The notes: a model not told the origin generated them from the letters alone. 51,268 nt of DNA from Clostridia bacterium (GCA_017848335.1 JAGDAX010000142.1:1-51268); one strand, 5' to 3'; positions 33,524 through 42,025 are shown, counted from the first letter of the stretch. A program made the numbers and translations.

Positions 33524-34768
33524 TTACTTGTCGATACGCCTGATCTCGTAGCCCTCCGCGTGTATAAAATCAATAAGGTCTCCCAAAACGGCGGAATTGG
33601 TGGACGAAATCGCGTGCAGCAGATAGACGCACCCGGGGTGGAGCGTGTCCTTCATCTTCTGAAGCGAAGCCGCGGGATCCGGCTGATTGTCGCGGTCATA
33701 GTCCCCGTAGGCAAAAGCCCAGAAAACCGTGTGATAGCCCATATAGCTCGCCAGCGCCAGGTCTCTCGGAGAAGAAGCTCCCTGAGGCGGCCTGTAGAAC
33801 AGCGTCGTGAAGTCGCTGCCGAGCGTCGCCTTGAGCTTCCTGTAGAGGGAGTTGAGCTCCTCCATAAAATCCGCGTCCGAAAGCGTAGGCATAATATAAT
33901 GATGCTCCGTATGCGACCCGATAAGGTGCCCCTCGTTAAGCATTCTCTGCATGATCGGCCCGGTGGACTTGTCGTCAACGTAGCCGCCGGTGACAAAGAA
34001 TATCGCAGGCACGTTTTTGGCCTTGAGCGTGTCAAGAATCTTCTCGGTGTATCCGTTTTCGTAACCGCAGTCAAAGGTCAGATAGGCGACCTTCCGGTCG
34101 GTATTCTTGCGGTAAATGCCGCCGTACTGCTTGAGGTAACCAAGCGTCGAGGCATATCTGTCCCAGGGATACGTAACGTTGCCCGAAGCGTCTCTTTTGA
34201 CAGCGCCGGGGTACCAGTCAAAGCTGCCCTCCGAGCAGTCCTCAAAATGATCTCTGGAAACGCCGTTCAGGAATGAAAAATCAACGCCGGCAGGATCTAT
34301 GATTCTGGCCGCCACCTCGTCGATACCCGTAGCAGAGGGCGTTGCACCAGAAGGCGTCGACCCAGAGGGAGTGTTTGCAGGAGTCGGCGTCACCACGGGA
34401 GCGGTCGTCGGCGTAGGCGTAGATGCGGACGGAGCCTGCGCGGTATCAGCAGCGCCTCCTTCAGTCCCTGTGGGTGTGGGCTCAATTACAGGCTGCGTCG
34501 GGCTTGTGCTCTCATTTATAGTTGCTTCCCCCGAAGGCTCAGGCGTCTCGGAGCCCGGCTCAGGTGTGGCCGCAGGTTCGGGAGTGTCAGTCCCCAGCGC
34601 CACGTCTCTGGTGGGAAGCGGCTGATCCTCCTTGCGGCTCGTTTTTATGAGTGCCGCGATCTCCACGACGATAAAAACTGCCAAAATGATCATGATAACG
34701 ATCATAAAGGTGGTCTTTTTGTTGCCGCTGAACCGAGTGTTCTTTTTAGTCTTATCTTCTGTAGCCAT
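33524..34768 (-). CDS. PdaA-type polysaccharide deacetylase, membrane-anchored
   Basis: Starting at ATG 34768 (GGGAG 9 bases upstream) the 414-residue protein has one membrane span (~20-42), a Thr/Pro/Ser-rich wall-spanning linker (~50-150, many TPxP) and a NodB-fold domain. Motif 1 is YLTFDCGYENGYTEKIL, the TFDxGYENG form of PdaA, where cortex delta-lactam enzymes usually have Asn in place of Cys. SHTEHH supplies metal-binding His residues, FYRPPQG is motif 3 and VYLLHAI motif 5. PdaA removes acetyl from muramic residues to make spore-cortex delta-lactam, so this suggests a sporulating ancestor. Own promoter at 34834-34863. Confidence 0.88.
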   Translation of the reverse strand: MATEDKTKKNTRFSGNKKTTFMIVIMIILAVFIVVEIAALIKTSRKEDQPLPTRDVALGTDTPEPAATPEPGSETPEPSGEATINESTSPTQPVIEPTPTGTEGGAADTAQAPSASTPTPTTAPVVTPTPANTPSGSTPSGATPSATGIDEVAARIIDPAGVDFSFLNGVSRDHFEDCSEGSFDWYPGAVKRDASGNVTYPWDRYASTLGYLKQYGGIYRKNTDRKVAYLTFDCGYENGYTEKILDTLKAKNVPAIFFVTGGYVDDKSTGPIMQRMLNEGHLIGSHTEHHYIMPTLSDADFMEELNSLYRKLKATLGSDFTTLFYRPPQGASSPRDLALASYMGYHTVFWAFAYGDYDRDNQPDPAASLQKMKDTLHPGCVYLLHAISSTNSAVLGDLIDFIHAEGYEIRRIDK

Positions 34769-34833
34769 GAGTTGGACTCCCATCTTAAAATACAAGAATA
34801 AACAGTGCGCCTGACGCCTGTTCACTTCTTTTG

Positions 34834-34863
34834 ATTATATCACATTCAACGGCTGAAATTCAA
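34834..34863 (-). promoter_or_regulatory. Promoter of the PdaA-type deacetylase gene
   Basis: On the minus strand -35 TTGAAT (34858-34863) and -10 TATAAT (34834-34839) are 18 bases apart, giving a leader of about 60 bases. It looks like a vegetative sigma-A promoter rather than a sporulation one. Confidence 0.75.
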
Positions 34864-34888
34864 CGATTTTTAACAGATCCGGCCATCT

Positions 34889-34921
34889 GAAAAAGAGCCC
34901 TCAGGCGAGCGGCCTCAGGGC
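34889..34921 (-). terminator. Terminator downstream of the PHP phosphatase gene
   Basis: On the minus strand GCCCTGAGGC and GCCTGAGGGC form a 10-bp stem with one mismatch and a 5-base loop, followed by TCTTTTTC. It separates the PHP gene from the deacetylase gene. Confidence 0.7.
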
Positions 34922-35033
34922 ATTGCGTACCTATTATTAGCAAAATTCATCGCAGAACACGCAAAGAACGCGCGATGCAATTTAAGGTGACTTTAAGCAG
35001 CAAAACGCGGAGCCTGCGAACCGATCCTCTGCG

Positions 35034-35093
35034 CCTGATATTGCCGGACATTGCCTGATGTTGCCGGACATTGCCTGGTATTGCCTGGTATTG
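35034..35093 (+). repeat. 20-bp/10-bp tandem array
   Basis: Two copies of CCTGATATTGCCGGACATTG (one change) are followed by two copies of CCTGGTATTG. It ends 10 bases before the PHP stop codon; nothing else but the terminator and promoter was seen in the 34769-35103 gap. Confidence 0.85.
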
Positions 35094-35103
35094 TCACAAA
35101 TCG

Positions 35104-35916
35104 TCAGATACCGTAAGCAAAAGGCTTTCTGGCCGAATAATAGAACAGCCTCCGGAAGCCGCAGCTTTTGATCATTTCAAGGCACTCTCCGAAGCTCCCG
35201 CCGGTATTCCCGGGCACGTGCGCGTCCGACCCCACGGTAAGGAGCTCGCCCCCCATCGCCTTGTAGGCCCTGAGGATCCCGGGCCCGGGCATGGTGAAGC
35301 CGTACGCCGCACAGGACGAAGTGTTGACTTCAAGCGCAATGTTCTTCGCGATAATGAGCTCCAATATCGCCTCAACGCATTCCCTGAAAGCCCCGCGGTC
35401 ATAATCGATACCGTGCTTGCCGACAATATACCTGTCAATGAGGTCAATATGCGCGCAAACATCCACGTCACAGGTGTTCATTGTCGCGTACAGATCGCGG
35501 TAATACGTCTCCACGAACAGGGCGAGCGTCTCAGGCGGCAGCGTTCTGAAATCGAAATCGTAAAGCGAAACGTTTTCGCCTCGATAATAAATCTCGTGGA
35601 CAGACCCGATGATCACGTCAAACGGCAGCCGCCCCGCAAGCCTTTTGAGGTTATCCGGATTCCTGATGCCGCCACCTGCCTCCATCCCGAAAAGGAGCCT
35701 GAGCTTCGGCCTCGCCGCCTCTTCGCGTGAATCGAGGAAATTCCGGTACGAATTCAGAATCGGAAGGGCGTTGTTTTCCTCCGTGCTTTTGTAATTATCG
35801 AAATGGTCCGTGAACGCGATCCCCGAAAGGCCGATCCCCGAGGCCATCCTGATAATTTCCCCGGGGACTGCTTTCGAATCATGGGATGCGTTGGTGTGCA
35901 GGTGCATGTCGAACAT
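35104..35916 (-). CDS. PHP-domain phosphatase, HisJ-type histidinol-phosphatase
   Basis: The ~270-residue protein starts MFDMHLHTNASHDS, the first PHP metal-binding motif (HLHT, SHDS). Further motifs are FTDHFD, GMEAG, GSVHEIYY, CAHIDLI, LEVNTS and TVGSDAHVP, all metal ligands of the trinuclear PHP site. This set and the length fit HisJ, which dephosphorylates histidinol phosphate. Other PHP hydrolases share the motifs and no his genes are nearby, so the substrate is uncertain. ATG 35916 is chosen by family alignment; a TTG eight codons earlier is possible and no clear ribosome binding site distinguishes them. Confidence 0.82.
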   Translation of the reverse strand: MFDMHLHTNASHDSKAVPGEIIRMASGIGLSGIAFTDHFDNYKSTEENNALPILNSYRNFLDSREEAARPKLRLLFGMEAGGGIRNPDNLKRLAGRLPFDVIIGSVHEIYYRGENVSLYDFDFRTLPPETLALFVETYYRDLYATMNTCDVDVCAHIDLIDRYIVGKHGIDYDRGAFRECVEAILELIIAKNIALEVNTSSCAAYGFTMPGPGILRAYKAMGGELLTVGSDAHVPGNTGGSFGECLEMIKSCGFRRLFYYSARKPFAYGI

Positions 35917-35969
35917 AGTGTTTGATGTTGTGAAATACAATTTATGAGTTATGAATTATGGGATCGGAG

Positions 35970-36122
35970 AATTTAAGGCTAGAGGCAAAAGGCCGGAGAA
36001 CACCGGGCGCCGGCCACTCGAATTCCGCGCAGCGCGGCATTCTCCGGCGGCAGAAATCTCCGGCCTCTGGTCTCCGGCCTCTATCCTCTTGCCTCTTGCC
36101 TCTTGCCTCCGGCCTCTTGCCT
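35970..36122 (+). repeat. Composite repeat with an 8-bp GCCTCTTG array
   Basis: The gap upstream of the PHP gene holds GGCAAAAGGCCGGAGAAC, an inverted GCCGCGCTGCGCGG element and then repeated CTCCGGCCTC and GCCTCTTG units. Related AGGCCGGAGAC sequences lie at 14391-14420 and 51107-51150. No gene was found. Confidence 0.7.
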
Positions 36123-36138
36123 GTCAGTTACTGATTTC

Positions 36139-37164
36139 TCACTTGATCCTGACCACCCAGCCCTCAGGCCCTTCAATGCGGCCCATCTGGATGCCCGTAA
36201 GCGTATCGTATAGTTTCTGCAGCACCGGCCCCATTTTCTCCATTCCGCTTGGGATCTCGATCACGCCGCCGTCGTACGTAATTTTGCCGACCGGCGAAAT
36301 CACAGCCGCGGTGCCGCAAAGGCCTGCCTCGACGAATTCCTTGACGTCCTCAAAGGGGATCTCGCGTTCCTCGACCTTCATCCCGAGAATATGCTCCGCC
36401 ACGTAAAGCAGCGACCTTCTGGTGATGGAAGGAAGAATCGTTGACGATTTCGGCGTAACAAGTGCACCGTCCTTCGTCACGAAAATGAAATTCGCGCCGC
36501 CGGTCTCTTCCACGTGCGTTCTGGTGGCCGCGTCAAGATACATATTCTCGTTGAAGCCGAGAGCGTGTGCGTGTTCGATCGCAAAAAGGCTCATTGCGTA
36601 ATTCAGGCCGGCCTTTACGTGTCCGGTGCCTCTGGGCGCCGCGCGGTCAAAGTCGCTGACCATGAGCGATACGGGCCTGGCGCCGCCTTTGAAGTACGGG
36701 CCGACGGGCGACACGAAAATCCTGAACTGATAGTTTACAGCCGGTTTTACGCCAAGCACGGGGCTTGTCGCGAACATTACCGGTCTCACGTATAAAGTGG
36801 CGCCGGATCCGTAAGGAGGAACGAATTCCTCGTTCGCCGCGACGACAGCCTTCACGGCCTCGACGAATCTGTCCTCGGGAAACACGGGCATACAAAGCCT
36901 TTTGGCGCTTTCGGCCATTCTCGAGGCGTTGAGATCGGGTCTGAAGCAGACGATCTCGCCCTTCTCGGTCCTGTAGGCCTTAAGGCCCTCAAAGCACGTC
37001 TGGGCGTATTGGAGCACGCCGGCAGACTCGTTTATGACAACGTTGGAATCGGTGGAAAATCTTCCCTCGTCCCATTTTCCGTCAATATAATCGGAAACAA
37101 ACCTGACGGGTGTTTCTCTGTATTGGAAGCCTATGTTCGGCCAATCCATTTCGGGTGCAGACAT
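36139..37164 (-). CDS. ilvE: Branched-chain amino acid aminotransferase
   Basis: The 341-residue PLP enzyme makes or degrades Leu, Ile and Val. FEGLKAYRTEKGEIVCFRPDLNASRMAESA is read in the N-terminal part, the catalytic Lys lies in GTGHVKAGLNYAMS, and EETGGANFIFV and PSITRRSLL give the PLP and substrate site of the long BCAT subfamily. ATG 37164 is chosen because AAAGGATGG sits before it; an upstream open frame of 30 codons covers the leader. It has its own promoter at 37227-37254 and no T-box. A 7-bp hairpin (GGAGGCC/GGCTTCC) lies in its short leader. Confidence 0.96.
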   Translation of the reverse strand: MSAPEMDWPNIGFQYRETPVRFVSDYIDGKWDEGRFSTDSNVVINESAGVLQYAQTCFEGLKAYRTEKGEIVCFRPDLNASRMAESAKRLCMPVFPEDRFVEAVKAVVAANEEFVPPYGSGATLYVRPVMFATSPVLGVKPAVNYQFRIFVSPVGPYFKGGARPVSLMVSDFDRAAPRGTGHVKAGLNYAMSLFAIEHAHALGFNENMYLDAATRTHVEETGGANFIFVTKDGALVTPKSSTILPSITRRSLLYVAEHILGMKVEEREIPFEDVKEFVEAGLCGTAAVISPVGKITYDGGVIEIPSGMEKMGPVLQKLYDTLTGIQMGRIEGPEGWVVRIK

Positions 37165-37226
37165 AAAAACCATCCTTTCAAAGCTTGCGGAAGCCGTGCG
37201 GGCCTCCGTTTTTGAATCGCGACTAT

Positions 37227-37254
37227 TGTATACCTTTCCGGCAAGAGGTGTCAA
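37227..37254 (-). promoter_or_regulatory. Promoter of ilvE
   Basis: On the minus strand -35 TTGACA (37249-37254) and -10 TATACA/TACAAT around 37225-37232 are 16-18 bases apart. The leader is ~55 bases. Confidence 0.82.
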
Positions 37255-37286
37255 GAAAAGTTAAGAACTCTACGAATCACTACGCA

Positions 37287-37934
37287 TCATTTCCTGAAGC
37301 TGAGCTTCGACTCCTGTCCCTTAAAGAGCCGGACGATATTCGCGTGGTGTCTCACGATCAGCAGCAGACAGAGCAAAACGGACACAATGAGAAAGACCGT
37401 CAGCCCCTTTGTATTATCGGGCCAGCCGCCAATGAAAAACACCGCGAAGGGGTAAGCAAGGGCCGCGAAGACCGAGCCCAGCGAGACGTACCTTGAAACG
37501 GCTGTCACAACGACGAAAACGGCCAGCGCGATAAGAGCCGGCAGCGGCGCCAAAAAGAGCATCACCGAGAACGAAATAAGCACGCCCTTCCCGCCTTTAA
37601 AGCCGAAATACACAGGCCAGTTGTGACCGCAGACGGCGCCGCAGGCGGCGGCCATCATTGAATTGAGCCCCAGGTGGTGATCAGAGAGCGCCCAGTAAAT
37701 AATAATGCAGGGTATCAGGCAGGCCACGATGCCCTTCATGAAATCTATTATAAGCGTCAGGGCCGCCGCCTTCCTGCCGAAGGTTCTTAGCATATTGGTG
37801 GTCCCGGCGTTGCCGCTGCCGAATTCCCTGATATCCTTTTTATAGATGATCTTAGACACGATAACGGCCGCGTTGACGCTTCCCAGAAGGTAGCCGACTA
37901 AGGCGAAAACAACGATAATAATAAAATCCGGCAT
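37287..37934 (-). CDS. plsY: Acyl-phosphate:glycerol-3-phosphate acyltransferase PlsY
   Basis: This 215-residue membrane enzyme acylates glycerol-3-phosphate at position 1 using acyl-phosphate. The three cytoplasmic motifs are clear: GSVNAAVIVSKIIYKKDIREFGSGNAGTTNMLR (motif 1, with SGNAG), HNWPVYFGFKGGKG (motif 2) and VRHHANIVRLFKG (motif 3). Five membrane spans are predicted. ATG 37934 matches the family start; the longer frame overlaps der and is rejected. It lies 28 bases after der, the common der-plsY order. It is the predicted consumer of acyl-phosphate from FakA/DegV in this window. Confidence 0.96.
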   Translation of the reverse strand: MPDFIIIVVFALVGYLLGSVNAAVIVSKIIYKKDIREFGSGNAGTTNMLRTFGRKAAALTLIIDFMKGIVACLIPCIIIYWALSDHHLGLNSMMAAACGAVCGHNWPVYFGFKGGKGVLISFSVMLFLAPLPALIALAVFVVVTAVSRYVSLGSVFAALAYPFAVFFIGGWPDNTKGLTVFLIVSVLLCLLLIVRHHANIVRLFKGQESKLSFRK

Positions 37935-37962
37935 AATCTTGACTGCCAGGCTGCGCCGCGGC

Positions 37963-39306
37963 TTACCTGACGTTTTCCTCCATTGCTTCTCTGTCATTCT
38001 TTTCGCGAAGCTTGAAAACAAGCGGCGTTCCCTCAAATCCGAAATTGCGGCGGATCTGATTCTCGATGTACCGAAGGTATGAAAAATGAAAAAGCTTCAC
38101 GCTGTTGCAGAATATGCAGAACGTGGGGGGCCTTACGGCCACCTGCGTCATATAGTAAATTTTAAGACGGCGGCCCTTGTCGGAGGGCGGCTGCACCACA
38201 GCCACTGCCTCGTTGAGGACGTCGTTTAGCATGCCGGTGGAGATGCGCTTCTGATTCTCGCGGTCGACGTTTACGATGGTCTCAAAAAGGTTCGGAACGC
38301 GCTTTCCGGTGAGAGCGGAAATGAACACGATGGGTGCGAACATCATAAAATTAAAGCTGTTGAGCACGCTCTCCCTGTACTTTTCGAAGGTGCCGGTCTC
38401 CTTGTCGATAAGGTCCCACTTGTTGACGGCCACCACCAGACCTTTGCCCTTTTCGTAGGCATATCCCGCGATCTTGGTATCCTGCTCCGTAACTCCGTCC
38501 ACCGCGTCCACGACGATCACGCAGACGTTGGATCTGTCCACCGCGTCAAGAGCACGCATCACACTGTAGCGCTCGATATTCTCGGTCACGCGGCCTCTCT
38601 TGCGCATTCCCGCGGTGTCAATGAAGCAAAACCTGCTGCCGCCGACCGTGGCATACGTATCAATGGCGTCGCGCGTGGTGCCGGCGATATCGCTCACGAT
38701 GACACGGTTCTCCCCGAGAATTTTATTGATGAGCGAGGACTTGCCCGCATTGGGCTTGCCGCATATGCAGACCTTTATGACCTCATCCTCGTCGTCATCC
38801 GCCGGGGCCTCCGGAAAATATTCATAAATCTTATCAAGAAGGTCGCCGATGCCCAGGCCGTGGGCCGCCGAGACGCAGAACAGGTCGCCGATGCCGAGAT
38901 TGTAAAAATCATAGGCCTCCGCCGGCGGTTCGCCGATCGTGTCCACCTTATTGACGCAAAGAATGACGGGCTTGCCGGACTTCTGCAGCATTGACGCGAT
39001 CTCGCTGTCAGCCGAGGTGATGCCGTCCTTAAAATCGACAATAAAAACAATGACGTCAGCAAGGTTAATGGCGGTCTCCGCCTGGTGCCTCATGGCCTTC
39101 GGGATAATTTCCTGCGAATCGGGCTCGATGCCGCCCGTATCGACAAGCGTAAATCCCCTGCCTCGCCATGTCGTGTCCGCGTATATCCTGTCCCTCGTAA
39201 CGCCGGGAGTGTCCTCGACAATGGAAATTCTCCTGCCGCAAATATAATTAAACAGTGAGGATTTGCCCACGTTGGGCCTGCCCACCATTGCAACCACAGG
39301 TTTCAT
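37963..39306 (-). CDS. der: Ribosome-assembly GTPase Der (EngA)
   Basis: The 447-residue protein has two tandem GTPase domains and a KH-like C-terminal domain. Domain 1: GRPNVGKSS (G1), DTPGVTRD (G2 region), DTGG (G3), NKVD (G4). Domain 2: GKPNAGKSS, DIAGTTRDAID, DTAG, NKWD. The KH-like end reads RPPTFCIFCNSVKLFHFSYLRYIENQIR. Der is needed for 50S subunit maturation. The ATG at 39306 has GAGGTGA 6 bases upstream. It lies between the DUF512 gene and plsY, a conserved clostridial order. Confidence 0.98.
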   Translation of the reverse strand: MKPVVAMVGRPNVGKSSLFNYICGRRISIVEDTPGVTRDRIYADTTWRGRGFTLVDTGGIEPDSQEIIPKAMRHQAETAINLADVIVFIVDFKDGITSADSEIASMLQKSGKPVILCVNKVDTIGEPPAEAYDFYNLGIGDLFCVSAAHGLGIGDLLDKIYEYFPEAPADDDEDEVIKVCICGKPNAGKSSLINKILGENRVIVSDIAGTTRDAIDTYATVGGSRFCFIDTAGMRKRGRVTENIERYSVMRALDAVDRSNVCVIVVDAVDGVTEQDTKIAGYAYEKGKGLVVAVNKWDLIDKETGTFEKYRESVLNSFNFMMFAPIVFISALTGKRVPNLFETIVNVDRENQKRISTGMLNDVLNEAVAVVQPPSDKGRRLKIYYMTQVAVRPPTFCIFCNSVKLFHFSYLRYIENQIRRNFGFEGTPLVFKLREKNDREAMEENVR

Positions 39307-39382
39307 AAAAATCACCTCTTTTGTAATCAGCGCCTGCCGCGATGCAGCCTGCCTTTCGGCAGCCTTACCGAAAGTCCCTGCC

Positions 39383-40786
39383 TTACCGCCGCTTTCGTGA
39401 GAGTCCCCGTTCCTGCCTTAAGGCCGCCTTCCCGAGAAGCAGCTTCTCGCAGAATACCGCCCCGTCATTTTCCACGGCCACCACGGTCTTGTCCAGCGCC
39501 TTTTCGATATCGTCGGTGGTGATATCGTCCAGCAGCACGTTTTCGCCGGCCCTCAGCATGCTTTCCGGAATGAAGACCAGCTCGCCCGGAAGCTCCATCC
39601 TCTTGAGCGTTCTGATCAGATCCTGCCCGGTAACAAGACCGGACACGGTGACCTCGTGCCCGAAAAAGTCGTTTAAGACAGGCACCACGGCGATATCGAA
39701 GGCTTTGTGAGCTGTCTCGCAATAATCCTTCAGTCTCGCGACCTGCGCGCTTATCATCGGATAAGCCATCGTGCCGCAGACCACCGTGCCCCGGATCTTC
39801 CGCTTAAAAAACAGCCTGCGCCTGACACGGGCCAGCCTTCTCCTGTCGCCCATAAATTCGTCCACCTGACTCTCAAAGAGCCTGAGCATTCCCACGCCGT
39901 CCTCCAGAGCCGGAAAACCGTCGTAGTCCTCATAGTCAGGCACCGTAAGGCCCGCCTTCACGTAGAACTCGTCGGAGGCATACACAAAGGAATTGCCGCG
40001 CAGGATCAAAGCCATCCTGCGATAGTCTTCGACCAGCCTTATGGTATCAATTGCTTCCTGCTTTGTAAAGGGGCGAAGCTCCGGCAGTCCCTCACGGTAT
40101 CTGGTGAGACCCACCGGCACCACCGACAGCGAATTGAACTCCTTCGGATAGTTAAGAAGCGTGTCCAGCGTAAAGCGCAGCTCCTCGCTGTCATTCCAGC
40201 CGGGCACCAGCACGATCTGACCGTTAACGGTAATTCCCGCGTCCGTCAATATCTTCAGCTTCTCGGCAATATTCCCGGCGCCTTTGTGACCCAGCATTCT
40301 GACTCTGAGCTCAGGGTTCATCGTGTGAATGGAGACGTTGACGGGCGAAATATGATAGCCGGCCAGCCGCTTCAGCTCCTCCACGGAGCAATTGGTCAGC
40401 GTCGCGTAATTCCCCGTAAGGAACGAAAGCCTCAGGTCGTCGTCCTTAAAATAGAGCGACTCCCTCATACCCGGCGGCATCTGGTCAATGAAGCAGAAAA
40501 TGCAGGAATTGGCGCAGTGCCTGTCCTTCGCCAACATTATATTCCGGAACTCAAAGCCCGGATCCTCGTACTCGTCCTTGACGAGACCGAGCTCAAGCCG
40601 TTTGCCGTCTCTTATGACCGCGACCTCAGGGTCCCTGTCGCAGATATAGTACCGGTAATCGAAAATATCGACGATCTCATGCCCGTTGATCTCGACAAGA
40701 GCGTCACCCGCGACAATCCCCGCCTCAGCAGCAGGGCTTCCGGGCGTCACCGACAATATTACCTTTTCCTCGATCTCCCTGTACAC
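39383..40786 (-). CDS. DUF512 protein: PDZ plus radical-SAM-like iron-sulfur protein
   Basis: The ~467-residue protein begins with a PDZ domain (SVTPGSPAAEAGIVAGDALVEINGHEI, residues ~8-35). A radical-SAM-type cluster motif follows: CANSCIFCFIDQMP (~93-106, CxxxCxxC). NVSIHTMNPELR, a SAM/TIM-barrel strand, comes next; the C-terminal DUF512 half includes VYASDEFY and GDRRRLARVRRR. Function is unknown; the gene's steady place beside der suggests a link to translation or envelope biogenesis. GTG 40786 with AAGGGG upstream is preferred to a TTG seven codons earlier. rpmF and its terminator lie upstream. Confidence 0.88.
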   Translation of the reverse strand: MYREIEEKVILSVTPGSPAAEAGIVAGDALVEINGHEIVDIFDYRYYICDRDPEVAVIRDGKRLELGLVKDEYEDPGFEFRNIMLAKDRHCANSCIFCFIDQMPPGMRESLYFKDDDLRLSFLTGNYATLTNCSVEELKRLAGYHISPVNVSIHTMNPELRVRMLGHKGAGNIAEKLKILTDAGITVNGQIVLVPGWNDSEELRFTLDTLLNYPKEFNSLSVVPVGLTRYREGLPELRPFTKQEAIDTIRLVEDYRRMALILRGNSFVYASDEFYVKAGLTVPDYEDYDGFPALEDGVGMLRLFESQVDEFMGDRRRLARVRRRLFFKRKIRGTVVCGTMAYPMISAQVARLKDYCETAHKAFDIAVVPVLNDFFGHEVTVSGLVTGQDLIRTLKRMELPGELVFIPESMLRAGENVLLDDITTDDIEKALDKTVVAVENDGAVFCEKLLLGKAALRQERGLSRKRR

Positions 40787-40880
40787 AAAAGGCCCCTTGA
40801 CACACAATCAGTAAATAAAAAAACTGTCTCAGACGGCTCCGGCTTAGATAATACGGACAGCCGAACAAGGCAGTAATCTT

Positions 40881-40905
40881 AAAAAAAACAGCTGCAAATT
40901 GCAGC
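40881..40905 (-). terminator. Terminator of rpmF
   Basis: On the minus strand GCTGCAA and TTGCAGC form a tight stem, followed by TGTTTTTTTT, 15 bases after the rpmF stop. Confidence 0.85.
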
Positions 40906-40919
40906 CGTTATAGAGGGAA

Positions 40920-41102
40920 TCATTCCTCTGCCATCTTGATAACCTCGCGTCCTTTGTAAAAACCGCAGGAGCCGCAAACAGCATGCGCAAGCTTAAGGTT
41001 ATGACACTGGGGGCATTTTACCAGAGCGGGCGCCTCCAATTTCCAATTGGCTCTTCTCGAACGACTTCTGGCCTTTGACCATCTTCTCTTAGGGCAAATC
41101 AT
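40920..41102 (-). CDS. rpmF: 50S ribosomal protein L32
   Basis: The 60-residue basic protein opens MICPKRRWSKARSRSRRA, close to the usual L32 start (PKRRxSKxR), and has a zinc ribbon CPQC...CGSCG, the zinc-binding (C+) form. ATG 41102 has GGAGGTG directly upstream; a longer frame is only leader. The gene forms its own transcript between a strong promoter and a strong terminator. yceD, its frequent partner, is not adjacent. Confidence 0.97.
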   Translation of the reverse strand: MICPKRRWSKARSRSRRANWKLEAPALVKCPQCHNLKLAHAVCGSCGFYKGREVIKMAEE

Positions 41103-41124
41103 TTTTACACCTCCTGCTTCATAT

Positions 41125-41170
41125 AAGATATTTCGTAAATTCCCGTAATTTATCCGTACGGGAATATCTT
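41125..41170 (-). promoter_or_regulatory. Structured RNA leader of rpmF
   Basis: In the transcript AAGATAT pairs with ATATCTT (7 bp) and, inside, ATTCCCGT pairs with ACGGGAAT (8 bp, sharing the junction AT), with an 11-base loop and an asymmetric 8-base bulge. It lies between promoter and ribosome binding site, the place of autoregulatory ribosomal-protein leaders. I know no described L32 leader with this shape. Confidence 0.5.
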
Positions 41171-41190
41171 CCTCAGTACAGACGGAGAGC

Positions 41191-41219
41191 ATTATAACAT
41201 TTTAATATTTTCGAGTCAA
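41191..41219 (-). promoter_or_regulatory. Promoter of rpmF
   Basis: On the minus strand -35 TTGACT (41214-41219) and -10 TATAAT (41191-41196) have 17-base spacing in an A/T-rich context: one of the strongest promoters of the window. Confidence 0.93.
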
Positions 41220-41253
41220 GCAAAATTTTCAAAAACTCTGCGGAAAACTCAGC

Positions 41254-41919
41254 TCAGCAGAAATCCGGCTCAGACCGAAACTCTGCCGGAACGCCGAGCC
41301 TCGCGGCAAGGTCCTTGTCGAGCCTTATATACGAAGCCCACAGGGCCTGATACCTGAAGCCGGCCTTTTTATTGTCGGAATTTCTCCCGTATTTTCCGTC
41401 GCCCGCCACCGGATACCCGAGGTGCGCCATATGCGCTCTGATCTGGTGCGTCCTGCCGGTGCCGAGCCTGATCTCGCACCGGGTAATATTTCTGTCCGCA
41501 AAGAACTCCCCTCTCTTGACGTAGGTCTCCACGGGACGTGCCAGCCTGCGCGGGGTATCGTAGATGTATACGATGCTCTTCCGGGCGTCCTTAAAGTGAA
41601 ACGCTTTGAAGAGAACAAACCGGTCGCCCTTGCCGAACCTCCTGTCCGGATCGCCGATGAGAAAAGCCGTGTAAACCTTGGTTATCCTTTGCTCTTTTTG
41701 AGCATCCTCGACAAGCTTCAGCGTCTCTTCATTCCGCGCAAGCATTATAAGGCCGCCGGTATTGCGGTCAAGCCTGTGGCACAGCAATGCGTCTCCGCAC
41801 ACGTTTCTTCTCACGTTATCGATAAGAGAATCGCTGTCGCCGGGGTCCTTCTCGCACACAACGCCCTGCGCCTTTTCGCAAACTATCAGGTTTTCATTCT
41901 CGAACAAGACCCTGTACAA
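41254..41919 (-). CDS. RluA-family pseudouridine synthase
   Basis: The ~221-residue protein converts uridine to pseudouridine in rRNA or tRNA. The catalytic motif is LLCHRLDRNTGGLIMLA (catalytic Asp in HRLDR), with RITKVYTAFLIG and the late GRTHQIRAHMAHLGYPVAGD and KYGRNSD. No S4 domain precedes it, as in short RluA/RluC-like enzymes. The frame is open to an ATG at 41994, but that stretch contains a terminator for the gene upstream (41957-41989), so TTG 41919 with GGGG upstream is preferred. Target site unknown. Confidence 0.88.
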   Translation of the reverse strand: MYRVLFENENLIVCEKAQGVVCEKDPGDSDSLIDNVRRNVCGDALLCHRLDRNTGGLIMLARNEETLKLVEDAQKEQRITKVYTAFLIGDPDRRFGKGDRFVLFKAFHFKDARKSIVYIYDTPRRLARPVETYVKRGEFFADRNITRCEIRLGTGRTHQIRAHMAHLGYPVAGDGKYGRNSDNKKAGFRYQALWASYIRLDKDLAARLGVPAEFRSEPDFC

Positions 41920-41956
41920 GCCGATCCCCGCTTTCCAAAATTCAGCCGTTCCACCT

Positions 41957-41989
41957 AAAAACCACCGCCCCGAATCAGCGGACGGTGGT
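41957..41989 (-). terminator. Terminator of the 42026-42754 lipoprotein gene
   Basis: On the minus strand ACCACCG and CGGTGGT form a 7-bp stem followed by TTTTTA, 37 bases after the lipoprotein stop. Confidence 0.8.
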
Positions 41990-42025
41990 CTCATGTTTAC
42001 TGTTAGATCGATTCAAAGAAGCTCA

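Noticed and set aside
41920-41994. Longer N-terminus for the pseudouridine synthase
   Set aside because: The segment contains the hairpin and T run of the upstream lipoprotein terminator.
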